The notes under the pieces: model-generated | What the model was told of the DNA's origin: nothing | Database searches by the model: none | Seen by the model: the letters and a program-made list of their open reading frames with translations, nothing else | In this document: piece after piece, positions 26,192-33,936 of the stretch | Numbering within the stretch: position 1 is the stretch's first letter | Layout: each line of letters opens with the position of its first letter | Position numbers and translations under genes: made by a program | Assembly: GCF_902493135.1 (NCBI RefSeq) | Contig: NZ_CABUOD010000001.1 | Span: forward strand, 1-64,000 | DNA from: an uncultured Parabacteroides sp. | GTDB taxonomy: Bacteria > Bacteroidota > Bacteroidia > Bacteroidales > Tannerellaceae | Reading direction: 5' to 3' | DNA length: 64,000 nucleotides

Positions 26192-27415
26192 ATGAAAAAA
26201 ATATATTTGGTGTGGGTGGTTTTCGCCTACATCCTGACAGGTTGCAACAGCAATACTGCCGTACATGAAGAGCATCGGCACGAGGCTCACGAACACGAGG
26301 AAGGGCATGATCACGAACACGAAGGACACGATCATGAGCACGAAGGGCACGACCACGGACATGAACACGAAGAAGCCGGAGGAGGACATGCCGGTGAGAT
26401 TTCTTTCAAGAAAGCATTGGCGGAAGCTGTCGGTTTGCAGACGCATAAAGTAGAGCCGGGCGCTTTTACCGATGTGATCAAGACAAGCGGACGCGTGATG
26501 GCTGCGCAGGGAGAGGAGTCGACCGTGGTGGCTACGGTTCCCGGCGTGGTGACATTCGGCAACCTGTCGTTTGTCGACGGAACGGCGGTTCGCAAGGGGC
26601 AGGCTATTTTGAGCCTTGCTTCGAGCGGTTTATCTGATGGCAATGTGGCGGCTAAAGCCAAATATGCATACGAGAATGCAAAGAAAGAATATGAACGTAT
26701 GGAAGCCCTGATAGGGGATAAGATCGTTTCCGCCAAAGATTTCGAACAGGCACGCCTGAATTACGAGAATGCGAAAGTGGCTTGGGAAGCGGTGGCCGGG
26801 AAACAGACGGCTAACGGCGTATCGGTCGTTTCGCCCATGAACGGCTACCTGAAGAACCTGCAGGTGAAAGAGGGCGATTATGTGACGGTCGGCCAGCCGT
26901 TGGCTACGATCTCGCAGAATGGACGTCTGGTGTTGCGTGCGGAGGTTTCGGAGAAATATTACAACTATTTGCCTTCCGTCCGGTCCGCCAATTTCCGTAC
27001 GCCGTACGATAACGTGACTTACAAGCTGTCCGACCTGCATGGGCGTCTGCTTTCTTATGGGAAGGCTTCCGATGCCAACTCGTTTTATGTTCCGGTGACA
27101 TTCGAGTTTGACAACAAGGGGGCCATTATCCCCGGTTCGTTTGTCGAGATCTATTTGCTTACGGCTCCGATGCAGAATGTGATCAGTGTTCCTGTTTCCG
27201 CCCTTATCGAGGAGCAGGGCGTTTACTCTGTCTTTATCCGCGTGCATGAAGAAGCCTATAAGAAGGTGCCTGTGACGTTAGGCGCCGACAACGGTTCCGA
27301 AGTGCAGATCCTGAGCGGCCTGAAAGCCGGCGACGAAGTCGTGACGGCCGGCGCTTACCAGATCAAGCTGGCTTCTGCTTCCAATGCAATTCCTGCACAT
27401 ACACACAATCATTGA
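26192..27415 (+). CDS. Heavy-metal RND efflux membrane fusion protein (CusB/CzcB family)
   Basis: 407 residues. Lipoprotein signal with lipobox LTGC near residue 18, then an extreme His/Glu/Asp stretch from about residue 26 to 62 (HEHEEGHDHEHEGHDHEH and similar), a likely metal-binding flap. After it come a barrel-sandwich hybrid (lipoyl-like) domain (VPGVVTFGNLSFVDGTAVRKG), a helical hairpin, and beta-barrel and proximal domains. The adaptor joins the inner-membrane pump to the outer-membrane channel, both encoded downstream. The His-rich segment is a perfect place for repeat expansion: GHDHEHE recurs. Confidence 0.92.
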   Translation: MKKIYLVWVVFAYILTGCNSNTAVHEEHRHEAHEHEEGHDHEHEGHDHEHEGHDHGHEHEEAGGGHAGEISFKKALAEAVGLQTHKVEPGAFTDVIKTSGRVMAAQGEESTVVATVPGVVTFGNLSFVDGTAVRKGQAILSLASSGLSDGNVAAKAKYAYENAKKEYERMEALIGDKIVSAKDFEQARLNYENAKVAWEAVAGKQTANGVSVVSPMNGYLKNLQVKEGDYVTVGQPLATISQNGRLVLRAEVSEKYYNYLPSVRSANFRTPYDNVTYKLSDLHGRLLSYGKASDANSFYVPVTFEFDNKGAIIPGSFVEIYLLTAPMQNVISVPVSALIEEQGVYSVFIRVHEEAYKKVPVTLGADNGSEVQILSGLKAGDEVVTAGAYQIKLASASNAIPAHTHNH

Positions 27416-27416
27416 T

Positions 27417-27491
27417 AGTTAAGAATTAAAAATTAATAATTAATAGTGAGCAATGGGTATTTCTATTTCTTATTATTAATTAACTGAGATC
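27417..27491. repeat. A/T-rich intergenic repeat tract within the efflux operon
   Basis: Contains AAGAATTAAAAATTAATAAT and, further on, TTATTATTAATTAAC, which can pair with it. It belongs to the AATTAAAAATT-type family seen also at 1251, 1485, 43040, 46304, 54479 and 58240. Confidence 0.5.
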
Positions 27492-30400
27492 ATGCTGAAT
27501 AAGATAATATATTACTCGCTGCATAACAGGTTGGTTGTGTTGATCTGTTCCCTGCTGCTGATGATTGCCGGAACCTACACCGCTTTTCATACGGATGTGG
27601 ATGTGTTTCCGGATTTGAACGCGCCGACCGTTGTCATTATGACGGAGGCGAACGGTATGGCACCCGAAGAGGTGGAACGCTTGGTGACTTTTCCGGTAGA
27701 AACGGCTGTGAACGGTGCGATGGATGTGCGCCGTGTCCGTTCGTCTTCTACGACGGGCTTTTCTGTCGTGTGGGTGGAGTTCGATTGGGGGACGGATATT
27801 TACCGGGCCCGGCAGATCGTTTCCGAAAAATTGGCGGTTGTAGGTGAGAGCTTGCCGGAAAATGTCGGGAAGCCGACGTTAGGCCCGCAATCTTCCATCT
27901 TGGGAGAAATGATGATTATCGGGCTGACGGTCGATGAAACAAGTGAAGGCAGGGGAGATGCGCGAACTGCTCCGACCACCCAAATGGACCTGCGCACGAT
28001 TGCCGACTGGACCATCCGCCCGCGACTGCTTTCGACAGGCGGAGTAGCGCAGGTTGCCGTGATCGGTGGCGATATCAAGGAATACCAGATATTACTCGAT
28101 CCCGCCCGCATGAAACATTATGGCGTCGGCCTGGGCGAAGTGCTGGCCGTTACCCGTAACATGAACCGGAATGCCAATGGCGGTGTCCTGTATGAATATG
28201 ACAACGAATACATCATCCGGGGCGTCCTTTCTACCGCGGATGCCGAAGAGATCGGAAAAGGAGTCGTCAAGGTTGCCGGGGATTTCCCCGTCTTGTTGGA
28301 AAATATCGCAACGGTGAAGATCGGCGGCAAAAGCCCGAAGCTCGGAACGGCTTCCGAACGGACGAAGCCGGCCGTGCTGATCACGGTCACCAAGCAGCCC
28401 AACACCAGCACGATCGACTTGACGGAGAAGTTGGATGCGATCATGGCGGACTTGCAGAAGAACCTGCCTGCCGATGTGCATGTCTCGACCGACATATTCC
28501 GTCAGAGCCGTTTTATCGACAGCTCTATTAATAATGTAAAGAACAGTTTGTTCGAAGGCAGTTTCTTCGTGGTCATTGTCCTGTTCCTGTTCCTGATGAA
28601 TATCCGCACGACGGTGATCTCGCTGGTTGCCTTGCCTCTTTCCTTGTTGGTGTCCATACTGGCGTTGCATTATATGGGATTGACCATCAATACTATGAGT
28701 TTGGGAGGGATGGCGATTGCGATCGGTTCGCTGGTCGATGATGCGATTGTCGATGTGGAGAATGTGTATAAACGCATACGGGAGAATCGTCTGTTGCCTC
28801 CCGACCGGCAACGTTCCATCCTGGAAGTCGTGTTCGATGCTTCCCGCGAAGTGCGTATGCCGATCCTGAATTCGACGCTGATTATCGTGGTCAGCTTCGT
28901 GCCCCTTTTCTTCCTGCACGGGATGGAAGGGCGTATGTTGGTGCCGTTAGGGATCGCCTTTATCGTGGCGTTGTTTGCTTCTACGGTCGTGGCGTTGACA
29001 TTGACTCCGGTGTTGTGCAGCTATCTGCTGAACCGGAAGTCTACGGACAAGAAAGTGGAGAAGGAGGCTTGGGTGGCCCGCAAGCTGAAAGAATTGTATG
29101 GCAAAGCGTTGAATGGAGCATTGGTACATAAGAAAGTGGTGTTGGGATGCACGATCGGCCTGTTCCTCGTTGCCTTGGGAACGTTCTTTACGTTGGGGCG
29201 CAGCTTCCTGCCGCCGTTCAACGAAGGTTCGTTTACGATCAACGTAAGCTCTCTTCCGGGCATCTCCCTCGAAGAATCGGACAGGATGGGGCGACGGGCG
29301 GAAGAATTGCTGATGCAGGTCCCCGAAATCCAGACCGTTGCCCGCAAGACCGGGCGTGCCGAGCTTGACGAGCATGCCTTAGGGGTAAACGTGTCGGAAA
29401 TCGAGGCTCCGTTTGTGTTGAAAGACCGTAGCCGCGATGCCGTTATGAATGACGTCCGTAAGAAATTGTCCACCATCAGCGGGGCCAACGTCGAGATCGG
29501 ACAGCCGATCTCCCACCGTATCGATGCCATGCTCTCCGGTACGGAGGCGAATATCGCGATCAAGCTGTTCGGTACGGACCTGAACCTGATGTTCACGGTC
29601 GGCAATCAGATCAAGGAAGCCATCCAGGGAATCTCCGGCCTGGTGGACTTGAAAGTGGAACAGCAGATCGAGCGTCCGCAACTCACCATCACGCCGAAGC
29701 GCGAGTTGATGGCCCAGTATGGCATCTCGTTGCCTGAGTTTGAAGAGTATGTCAATGTCATGCTCGGAGGCGAAGCGGTCAGCCAGGTGTATGACGACGG
29801 CAAGACATTCGACCTGACGGTCAAGACTTCGGACGAGAGCCGCGCCACGATGGAGGATATCCGCAACCTGATGATCGATGCAGGCGGCAAGAAAGTCCCG
29901 TTGAGCTACGTCGCCGAAATCCGTTCCGTGACAGGCCCGAACACGATCAACCGCGAGAATGTGCAACGTAAGATCGTGATCAGCGGCAACGTTTCTGAGC
30001 GCGACCTCCGAAGCGTCGTCAATGAAATACAACAGAAGGTGGATAGTTCCATCCGGTTGCCCGAAGGCTATCATATCGAATATGGCGGACAGTTCGAGAG
30101 CGAACAGGCGGCCAGCCGTACGTTGTTGCTTACTTCGTTGATGTCTCTGTTGGTGATCTTCCTGTTGCTCTATAATGAGTTTAAGAATGCGAAGGAGAGC
30201 GGGGTTATTCTGTTGAACCTGCCGTTGGCGTTGATCGGGGGCGTGTTCATCCTGAAGCTGACTTCCGGCGAGGTGAGTATTCCGGCTATCATCGGTTTCA
30301 TCTCCCTGTTCGGCATTGCCACCCGTAACGGCATGTTGCTGATCAGTCACTACACGCATCTGCGGACCGTAGAGAAGATGCCGCTTCGGCAAGCTGTCCT

Positions 30401-30617
30401 GCAAGGTTCTATGGATCGTCTGAATCCGATCCTGATGACGGCGCTCAGTTCGGCTCTCGCGTTGATCCCGCTCGCGCTGAACGGCGATTTGCCCGGCAAC
30501 GAGATACAAAGCCCGATGGCTACCGTTATCCTGGGAGGTTTGCTGACATCCACTTTCCTGAACGGCTTCATCATCCCGATTGTTTATTTATTAATGAATA
30601 AAGAAGATAAAGAATGA
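27492..30617 (+). CDS. CusA/CzcA heavy-metal efflux RND pump
   Basis: 1041 residues, the standard HME-RND length. An N-terminal membrane helix is followed by a large periplasmic part. The membrane motif GGMAIAIGSLVDDAIVDVENV, which includes the proton-relay aspartates in helix 4, identifies the HME subfamily for Cu/Ag or Zn/Co/Cd. The second repeat has GFISLFGIATRNGMLLISHY. Residues about 154-168 (SEGRGDARTAPTTQ) correspond to a palindromic-element insertion at 27949-27976 and look like extra sequence in a loop. It overlaps the outer-membrane channel gene by 4 bases. Confidence 0.95.
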   Translation: MLNKIIYYSLHNRLVVLICSLLLMIAGTYTAFHTDVDVFPDLNAPTVVIMTEANGMAPEEVERLVTFPVETAVNGAMDVRRVRSSSTTGFSVVWVEFDWGTDIYRARQIVSEKLAVVGESLPENVGKPTLGPQSSILGEMMIIGLTVDETSEGRGDARTAPTTQMDLRTIADWTIRPRLLSTGGVAQVAVIGGDIKEYQILLDPARMKHYGVGLGEVLAVTRNMNRNANGGVLYEYDNEYIIRGVLSTADAEEIGKGVVKVAGDFPVLLENIATVKIGGKSPKLGTASERTKPAVLITVTKQPNTSTIDLTEKLDAIMADLQKNLPADVHVSTDIFRQSRFIDSSINNVKNSLFEGSFFVVIVLFLFLMNIRTTVISLVALPLSLLVSILALHYMGLTINTMSLGGMAIAIGSLVDDAIVDVENVYKRIRENRLLPPDRQRSILEVVFDASREVRMPILNSTLIIVVSFVPLFFLHGMEGRMLVPLGIAFIVALFASTVVALTLTPVLCSYLLNRKSTDKKVEKEAWVARKLKELYGKALNGALVHKKVVLGCTIGLFLVALGTFFTLGRSFLPPFNEGSFTINVSSLPGISLEESDRMGRRAEELLMQVPEIQTVARKTGRAELDEHALGVNVSEIEAPFVLKDRSRDAVMNDVRKKLSTISGANVEIGQPISHRIDAMLSGTEANIAIKLFGTDLNLMFTVGNQIKEAIQGISGLVDLKVEQQIERPQLTITPKRELMAQYGISLPEFEEYVNVMLGGEAVSQVYDDGKTFDLTVKTSDESRATMEDIRNLMIDAGGKKVPLSYVAEIRSVTGPNTINRENVQRKIVISGNVSERDLRSVVNEIQQKVDSSIRLPEGYHIEYGGQFESEQAASRTLLLTSLMSLLVIFLLLYNEFKNAKESGVILLNLPLALIGGVFILKLTSGEVSIPAIIGFISLFGIATRNGMLLISHYTHLRTVEKMPLRQAVLQGSMDRLNPILMTALSSALALIPLALNGDLPGNEIQSPMATVILGGLLTSTFLNGFIIPIVYLLMNKEDKE
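27949..27976. repeat. In-frame copy of the GTTCGCGAAC-type palindromic element inside the RND pump gene
   Basis: On the minus strand it reads GTCGGAGCAGTTCGCGC then CTCCCCTGC, matching the element at 39445-39467 with several substitutions. Translated, it gives the peptide ARTAPT, as in the cobyric acid synthase copy (SRTAPT). Confidence 0.55.
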
Positions 30618-31795
30618 AACGATTCATATTGACAATAGCATTGGTCTCTTCCGCATTGGCAGCCGGGGCGCAAACTTCCATCGAGGAAGTGCTCCGGAGT
30701 GTGGAAACCAACAACAAGGAATTGCAGGCAAACCGCCAGATGGTGACGGCGCAGAAGTTGGAAGCCAAACTGGACAACAACCTGCCCGACCCTACCGTTA
30801 CCTATTCTCATCTGTATGGAAACAAAGAGGGGATGGGATTCACCGGTGAATTGGTCGCTTCGCAATCGTTCGACTTCCCGTCTTTATATATGCAGCGGAA
30901 CAAGCTTTCCAGGCAGAAGGGCGAAAACTACGATCGGCAGGGCGAAGAAATACGCCAGCAGATTTTGTTGCAAGCCAAGGAAGCCTGCCTGGACTTGATC
31001 TTTCTGAACCAGCAAAAGAACCTGCTGGATATCCGCCGGAAAAGTGCCGAACAGCTTGCCGCACTCTATCTGCAACGCTTGGAACAGGGGGATGCCAATA
31101 TTTTGGAAACGAACAAGATCGAACTCGAACTCTTGAACGTCCGCAACGAAGCACGCATGAACGAAGCGGCCCGTGTGAATAAGCAGCGGGAATTGGAAAT
31201 GCTGAACGGAGGAATTGCCGTTCAACTGACCGATACGGCTTACGAGGCCGTGGAACTTCCGCTCTCATTTGCCGACCTGCGTCAGGAAATCTTGGGGAAT
31301 GATCGGCGTCTGTTGTCTTTGCAAAGCGCGAAGGCCGTATCATCGAGACAAATCAGTGTCAATAAGACGATGGGATTGCCTTCGTTCGAGTTGGGTTACC
31401 GTATGAACCCGTCTTCGGGCGGCGAACGCTTCAATGGCTTTTTGGTCGGCATCAGCATTCCTCTTTTCTCTAATCGCAACAATGTGAAACAGGCGAAGGC
31501 GCAAAGCCTTTACACCGATTTGCAGTTGGAAAGCGCGACGACGGCGGTAGAGAACGAATTGCTCCAACTCTATAACCAGTCGGTAGCCTTGAAGACTTCC
31601 ATCGACGAGTATGGCGAAGTGCTGAAAAGCCAGAACAACCTGGCGTTGTTGAACAAGGCGATCCAGGCGGGACAAATCTCGATGATCGAATATTTTGTAG
31701 ATGTCACTACGCTCTATCAGAGCATGCAGAATCACATGCAGTTGCAGAACGAATACCAGAAGGTGATGGCGCAGTTGTATAAATTCAAGTTATAA
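30614..31795 (+). CDS. TolC/CusC-type outer-membrane channel protein
   Basis: 393 residues. Signal peptide (LTIALVSSALAAGAQT) then two TolC repeats: SIEEVLRSVETNNKELQANR starts the first and LPLSFADLRQEILGNDRRLLSLQ the second, with long coiled-coil helices between. This is a short form without the lipobox. It completes the tripartite metal efflux system and overlaps the pump gene by 4 bases (ATGA). A terminator follows directly. Confidence 0.92.
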   Translation: MKRFILTIALVSSALAAGAQTSIEEVLRSVETNNKELQANRQMVTAQKLEAKLDNNLPDPTVTYSHLYGNKEGMGFTGELVASQSFDFPSLYMQRNKLSRQKGENYDRQGEEIRQQILLQAKEACLDLIFLNQQKNLLDIRRKSAEQLAALYLQRLEQGDANILETNKIELELLNVRNEARMNEAARVNKQRELEMLNGGIAVQLTDTAYEAVELPLSFADLRQEILGNDRRLLSLQSAKAVSSRQISVNKTMGLPSFELGYRMNPSSGGERFNGFLVGISIPLFSNRNNVKQAKAQSLYTDLQLESATTAVENELLQLYNQSVALKTSIDEYGEVLKSQNNLALLNKAIQAGQISMIEYFVDVTTLYQSMQNHMQLQNEYQKVMAQLYKFKL

Positions 31796-31802
31796 AAGTG
31801 GA

Positions 31803-31837
31803 GGGGAGTCCTGTTCTATCGAACGGCTCCCCTTTTT
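31803..31837 (+). terminator. Terminator of the metal efflux operon
   Basis: Stem GGGGAGTC / GGCTCCCC around a 16-base loop, then five T residues (31833-31837). It starts seven bases after the stop codon of the channel gene. Confidence 0.8.
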
Positions 31838-31859
31838 GTTTCAGTTATTTTCCTGTACT

Positions 31860-31969
31860 GAAAATTTATTTTCATGCCTATGAAACTTTTGTTTCACCAG
31901 CAGGAAACTTTTGTTTCATCCCGGAGAAACTTTTTTCTCATCGGGATGAAATTTTCTTCTTCCCTGCAT
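31860..31969. repeat. Tandem 22-bp repeat, five units
   Basis: Five consecutive 22-base units start at 31860, 31882, 31904, 31926 and 31948. Units 2 and 3 begin with identical GAAACTTTTGTTTCA, itself a palindrome around TTTT; units 1, 4 and 5 are diverged. The tails differ between units. The junction of units 1 and 2 reappears, inverted, at 57178-57205 with only two mismatches in 27. There is no coding content. Confidence 0.8.
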
Positions 31970-32020
31970 GCAAGGTTTTATATGTCCCTGCATTTACTAT
32001 TAAAAGCACTATAAGAATTG

Positions 32021-32566
32021 ATGACAGAAACGGAGTTGGCCGATAGATGCAAGACGGGGGATAATCTTGCCCGCAAGGAGCTGTATGAGCGCTTTGCGGA
32101 GAGGATGCTATGCCTGTGCTATCGTTATACCGGCGATGGAGAGACGGCCCACGATCTTCTGCATGACGGCTTCCTGAAAGTCTATTCGTCCATCTCTTCT
32201 TTTACTTATAGAGGCGAAGGAAGCCTTCGTGCCTGGCTGAGCCGGGTGTTTGCCAACGTTTCTCTGGAATATCTCCGCCATCGGGACTTGCTTCGTGACG
32301 GGATGCCGTTGGAGGAGGTGTCGGACTTGCCGGATGAGCCGGAGCCGGATGCAAGTGTGTTGTCGATGGAGGTGCTGATGAAGTTTGTGGCGGAACTGCC
32401 TCCCGGCTATCGTACCGTGTTCAACTTATATGTGTTTGAACGTTGGAGTCATAAAGAGATTGCACAAAGCCTGCATATCAATGAAGCGTCGTCGGCATCC
32501 CAATTGAACCGTGCCCGCCGCCTGCTGATTACCCGCATCAAGGAACAATTAAAGAAAACGGAATAA
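32021..32566 (+). CDS. RNA polymerase ECF-type sigma-70 factor
   Basis: 181 residues from the ATG at 32021. Region 2 spans residues about 10-80 (ARKELYERFAERMLCLCYRY, HDLLHDGFLKVY) and region 4 about 120-175 (ELPPGYRTVFNLYVFERWSH, then a helix-turn-helix). Region 3 is lacking, as in all ECF factors. The neighbouring gene, 6 bases downstream, has an N-terminal cytoplasmic piece and membrane segment fitting its anti-sigma partner. Target promoters are unknown. Confidence 0.93.
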   Translation: MTETELADRCKTGDNLARKELYERFAERMLCLCYRYTGDGETAHDLLHDGFLKVYSSISSFTYRGEGSLRAWLSRVFANVSLEYLRHRDLLRDGMPLEEVSDLPDEPEPDASVLSMEVLMKFVAELPPGYRTVFNLYVFERWSHKEIAQSLHINEASSASQLNRARRLLITRIKEQLKKTE

Positions 32567-32572
32567 AGAGAC

Positions 32573-33802
32573 ATGAACGATAAGAACGACATCCTGCAAA
32601 TGCTCCGAGACCGGGAAGATGAATTCCATCTCCCTCTCCGGAAGGACGGCTGGGAAAAGCTGGAAGCAGAACTTCCTATGCTCATGCCTGAACCGGGAAT
32701 GCCCGGCTTGCAGACGAAAACGGTCCGCCACAAGTTGTACCGTTGGGTGTCTGTTGCCGCCATAGCCTTGTTGTGCCTGATGATATCGGTTGTCGTTTTC
32801 CGCCGTGAGGAGCCGGAGGAAGCAGTGGCGGAACATCCCGTAGCCCCGTCTCCCGAAAAGAAAGAATCCGTTGTACCGTCACAAGCACGCTTTTTCCCTT
32901 ATATTCAGGTAATCGATAGCCTGATGCCGCAACTTGACCCCGTTGATTTGCCGGAAAAGGTGATGATCGCCGGAAACGACTCCGATGATGCCGGAGAGAC
33001 GGAACCGGTCATGCCGAAACATCGGGATTCCGGGCCGCAACCGGATAAGCGGAACCGTCTGCCTTATCGCCCTGCTGAGGAAAAGAAGAAGATACTTGAT
33101 TTTAACCGCTTTGCTTTCGGCATCCAGACCGGTAGCAACCAGATGACGAATATGGGAGGCGGTTTCGAGCATCGTGAAGAATGGGTTAGCCAACCGAATC
33201 ATCCGAGACCGGAAGAGAAACCTGAAAGGCCGGATGACAATCCGTCGGAAGGGCCTCAGACGAAAGCCGCTACGGGTGGAGGCGGAGGAAGTTCGGAAAA
33301 CTGGAAGACGGACTATTATTACCGCCATCATATTCCCATCTCTTTCGGATTGTCGGCCCGCCTGTTTGTCACACCCCGGATCGCTCTGGAGACGGGCCTG
33401 TCCTATACCTATTTGTATTCGGAAATCCTGAAGGAAGGGAAGACGCAGGACGGTTCGCAAAAGTTGCATTATATAGGCATCCCGCTAAAGTTGAGCTGGA
33501 CGTTCTATAGATGGAAGAATCTTTCGCTCTATGCTTCGGGAGGCGGAATGATCGAATATTGCGTATCGGCCAAGAAGACAGGGATGAACTTGCGGATCAA
33601 CCGTTGGCAACCATCCTGGAACGCGGCCGTCGGTATGCAGGCGGAACTTCGCCGGCCGCTCTCGTTGTTCGTCGAGCCGGGAGTGAACTATTATTATAAT
33701 ATGAACCCGCAATATCGCAATAGCGAGCTTCGTTTCGAGAGCATGAGGACTTCCCGCCCGTTCACTTTTACCTTCCAGGTCGGGATCCGGTTCACTTACT
33801 AA
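32573..33802 (+). CDS. Membrane-anchored putative anti-sigma protein fused to an outer-membrane beta-barrel-like domain
   Basis: 409 residues. The first ~55 are cytoplasmic and charged (MNDKNDILQMLRDREDEFHL), then a single membrane helix around residues 59-78 (WVSVAAIALLCLMISVVVF), a Pro/Glu-rich linker to about 240, and a C-terminal ~165-residue part rich in alternating aromatic strands ending QVGIRFTY, like PorT/OmpA-type barrels. The final aromatic residue matches barrel sorting signals. One chain therefore seems to span from inner to outer membrane. It follows the ECF sigma gene by 6 bases, so an anti-sigma role is inferred. Confidence 0.75.
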   Translation: MNDKNDILQMLRDREDEFHLPLRKDGWEKLEAELPMLMPEPGMPGLQTKTVRHKLYRWVSVAAIALLCLMISVVVFRREEPEEAVAEHPVAPSPEKKESVVPSQARFFPYIQVIDSLMPQLDPVDLPEKVMIAGNDSDDAGETEPVMPKHRDSGPQPDKRNRLPYRPAEEKKKILDFNRFAFGIQTGSNQMTNMGGGFEHREEWVSQPNHPRPEEKPERPDDNPSEGPQTKAATGGGGGSSENWKTDYYYRHHIPISFGLSARLFVTPRIALETGLSYTYLYSEILKEGKTQDGSQKLHYIGIPLKLSWTFYRWKNLSLYASGGGMIEYCVSAKKTGMNLRINRWQPSWNAAVGMQAELRRPLSLFVEPGVNYYYNMNPQYRNSELRFESMRTSRPFTFTFQVGIRFTY

Positions 33803-33877
33803 GTGCGGCGTCCTTGGTATAGGATCGGGAAAAATCTCCCTTTTTATTGATTTTTGAGAAAAATCCACATTACTTGC

Positions 33878-33909
33878 TTTTACTTGAGAGCTTGTTTGGC
33901 TTATCTTTG
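33878..33909 (+). promoter_or_regulatory. Promoter of the GH92 gene pair
   Basis: TTTT at 33878-33881, a 20-base spacer, then TATCTTTG at 33902-33909. The start codon is at 33937. Confidence 0.5.
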
Positions 33910-33936
33910 TAAGTAGAATAGTAATCGTATAAGAAT

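Noticed and set aside
27492..30617. Antibiotic (AcrB-type) RND pump
   Set aside because: Motifs in helix 4 (SLVDDAIVDVENV), the His-rich adaptor and the His/Cys-rich first gene all point to the heavy-metal subfamily.
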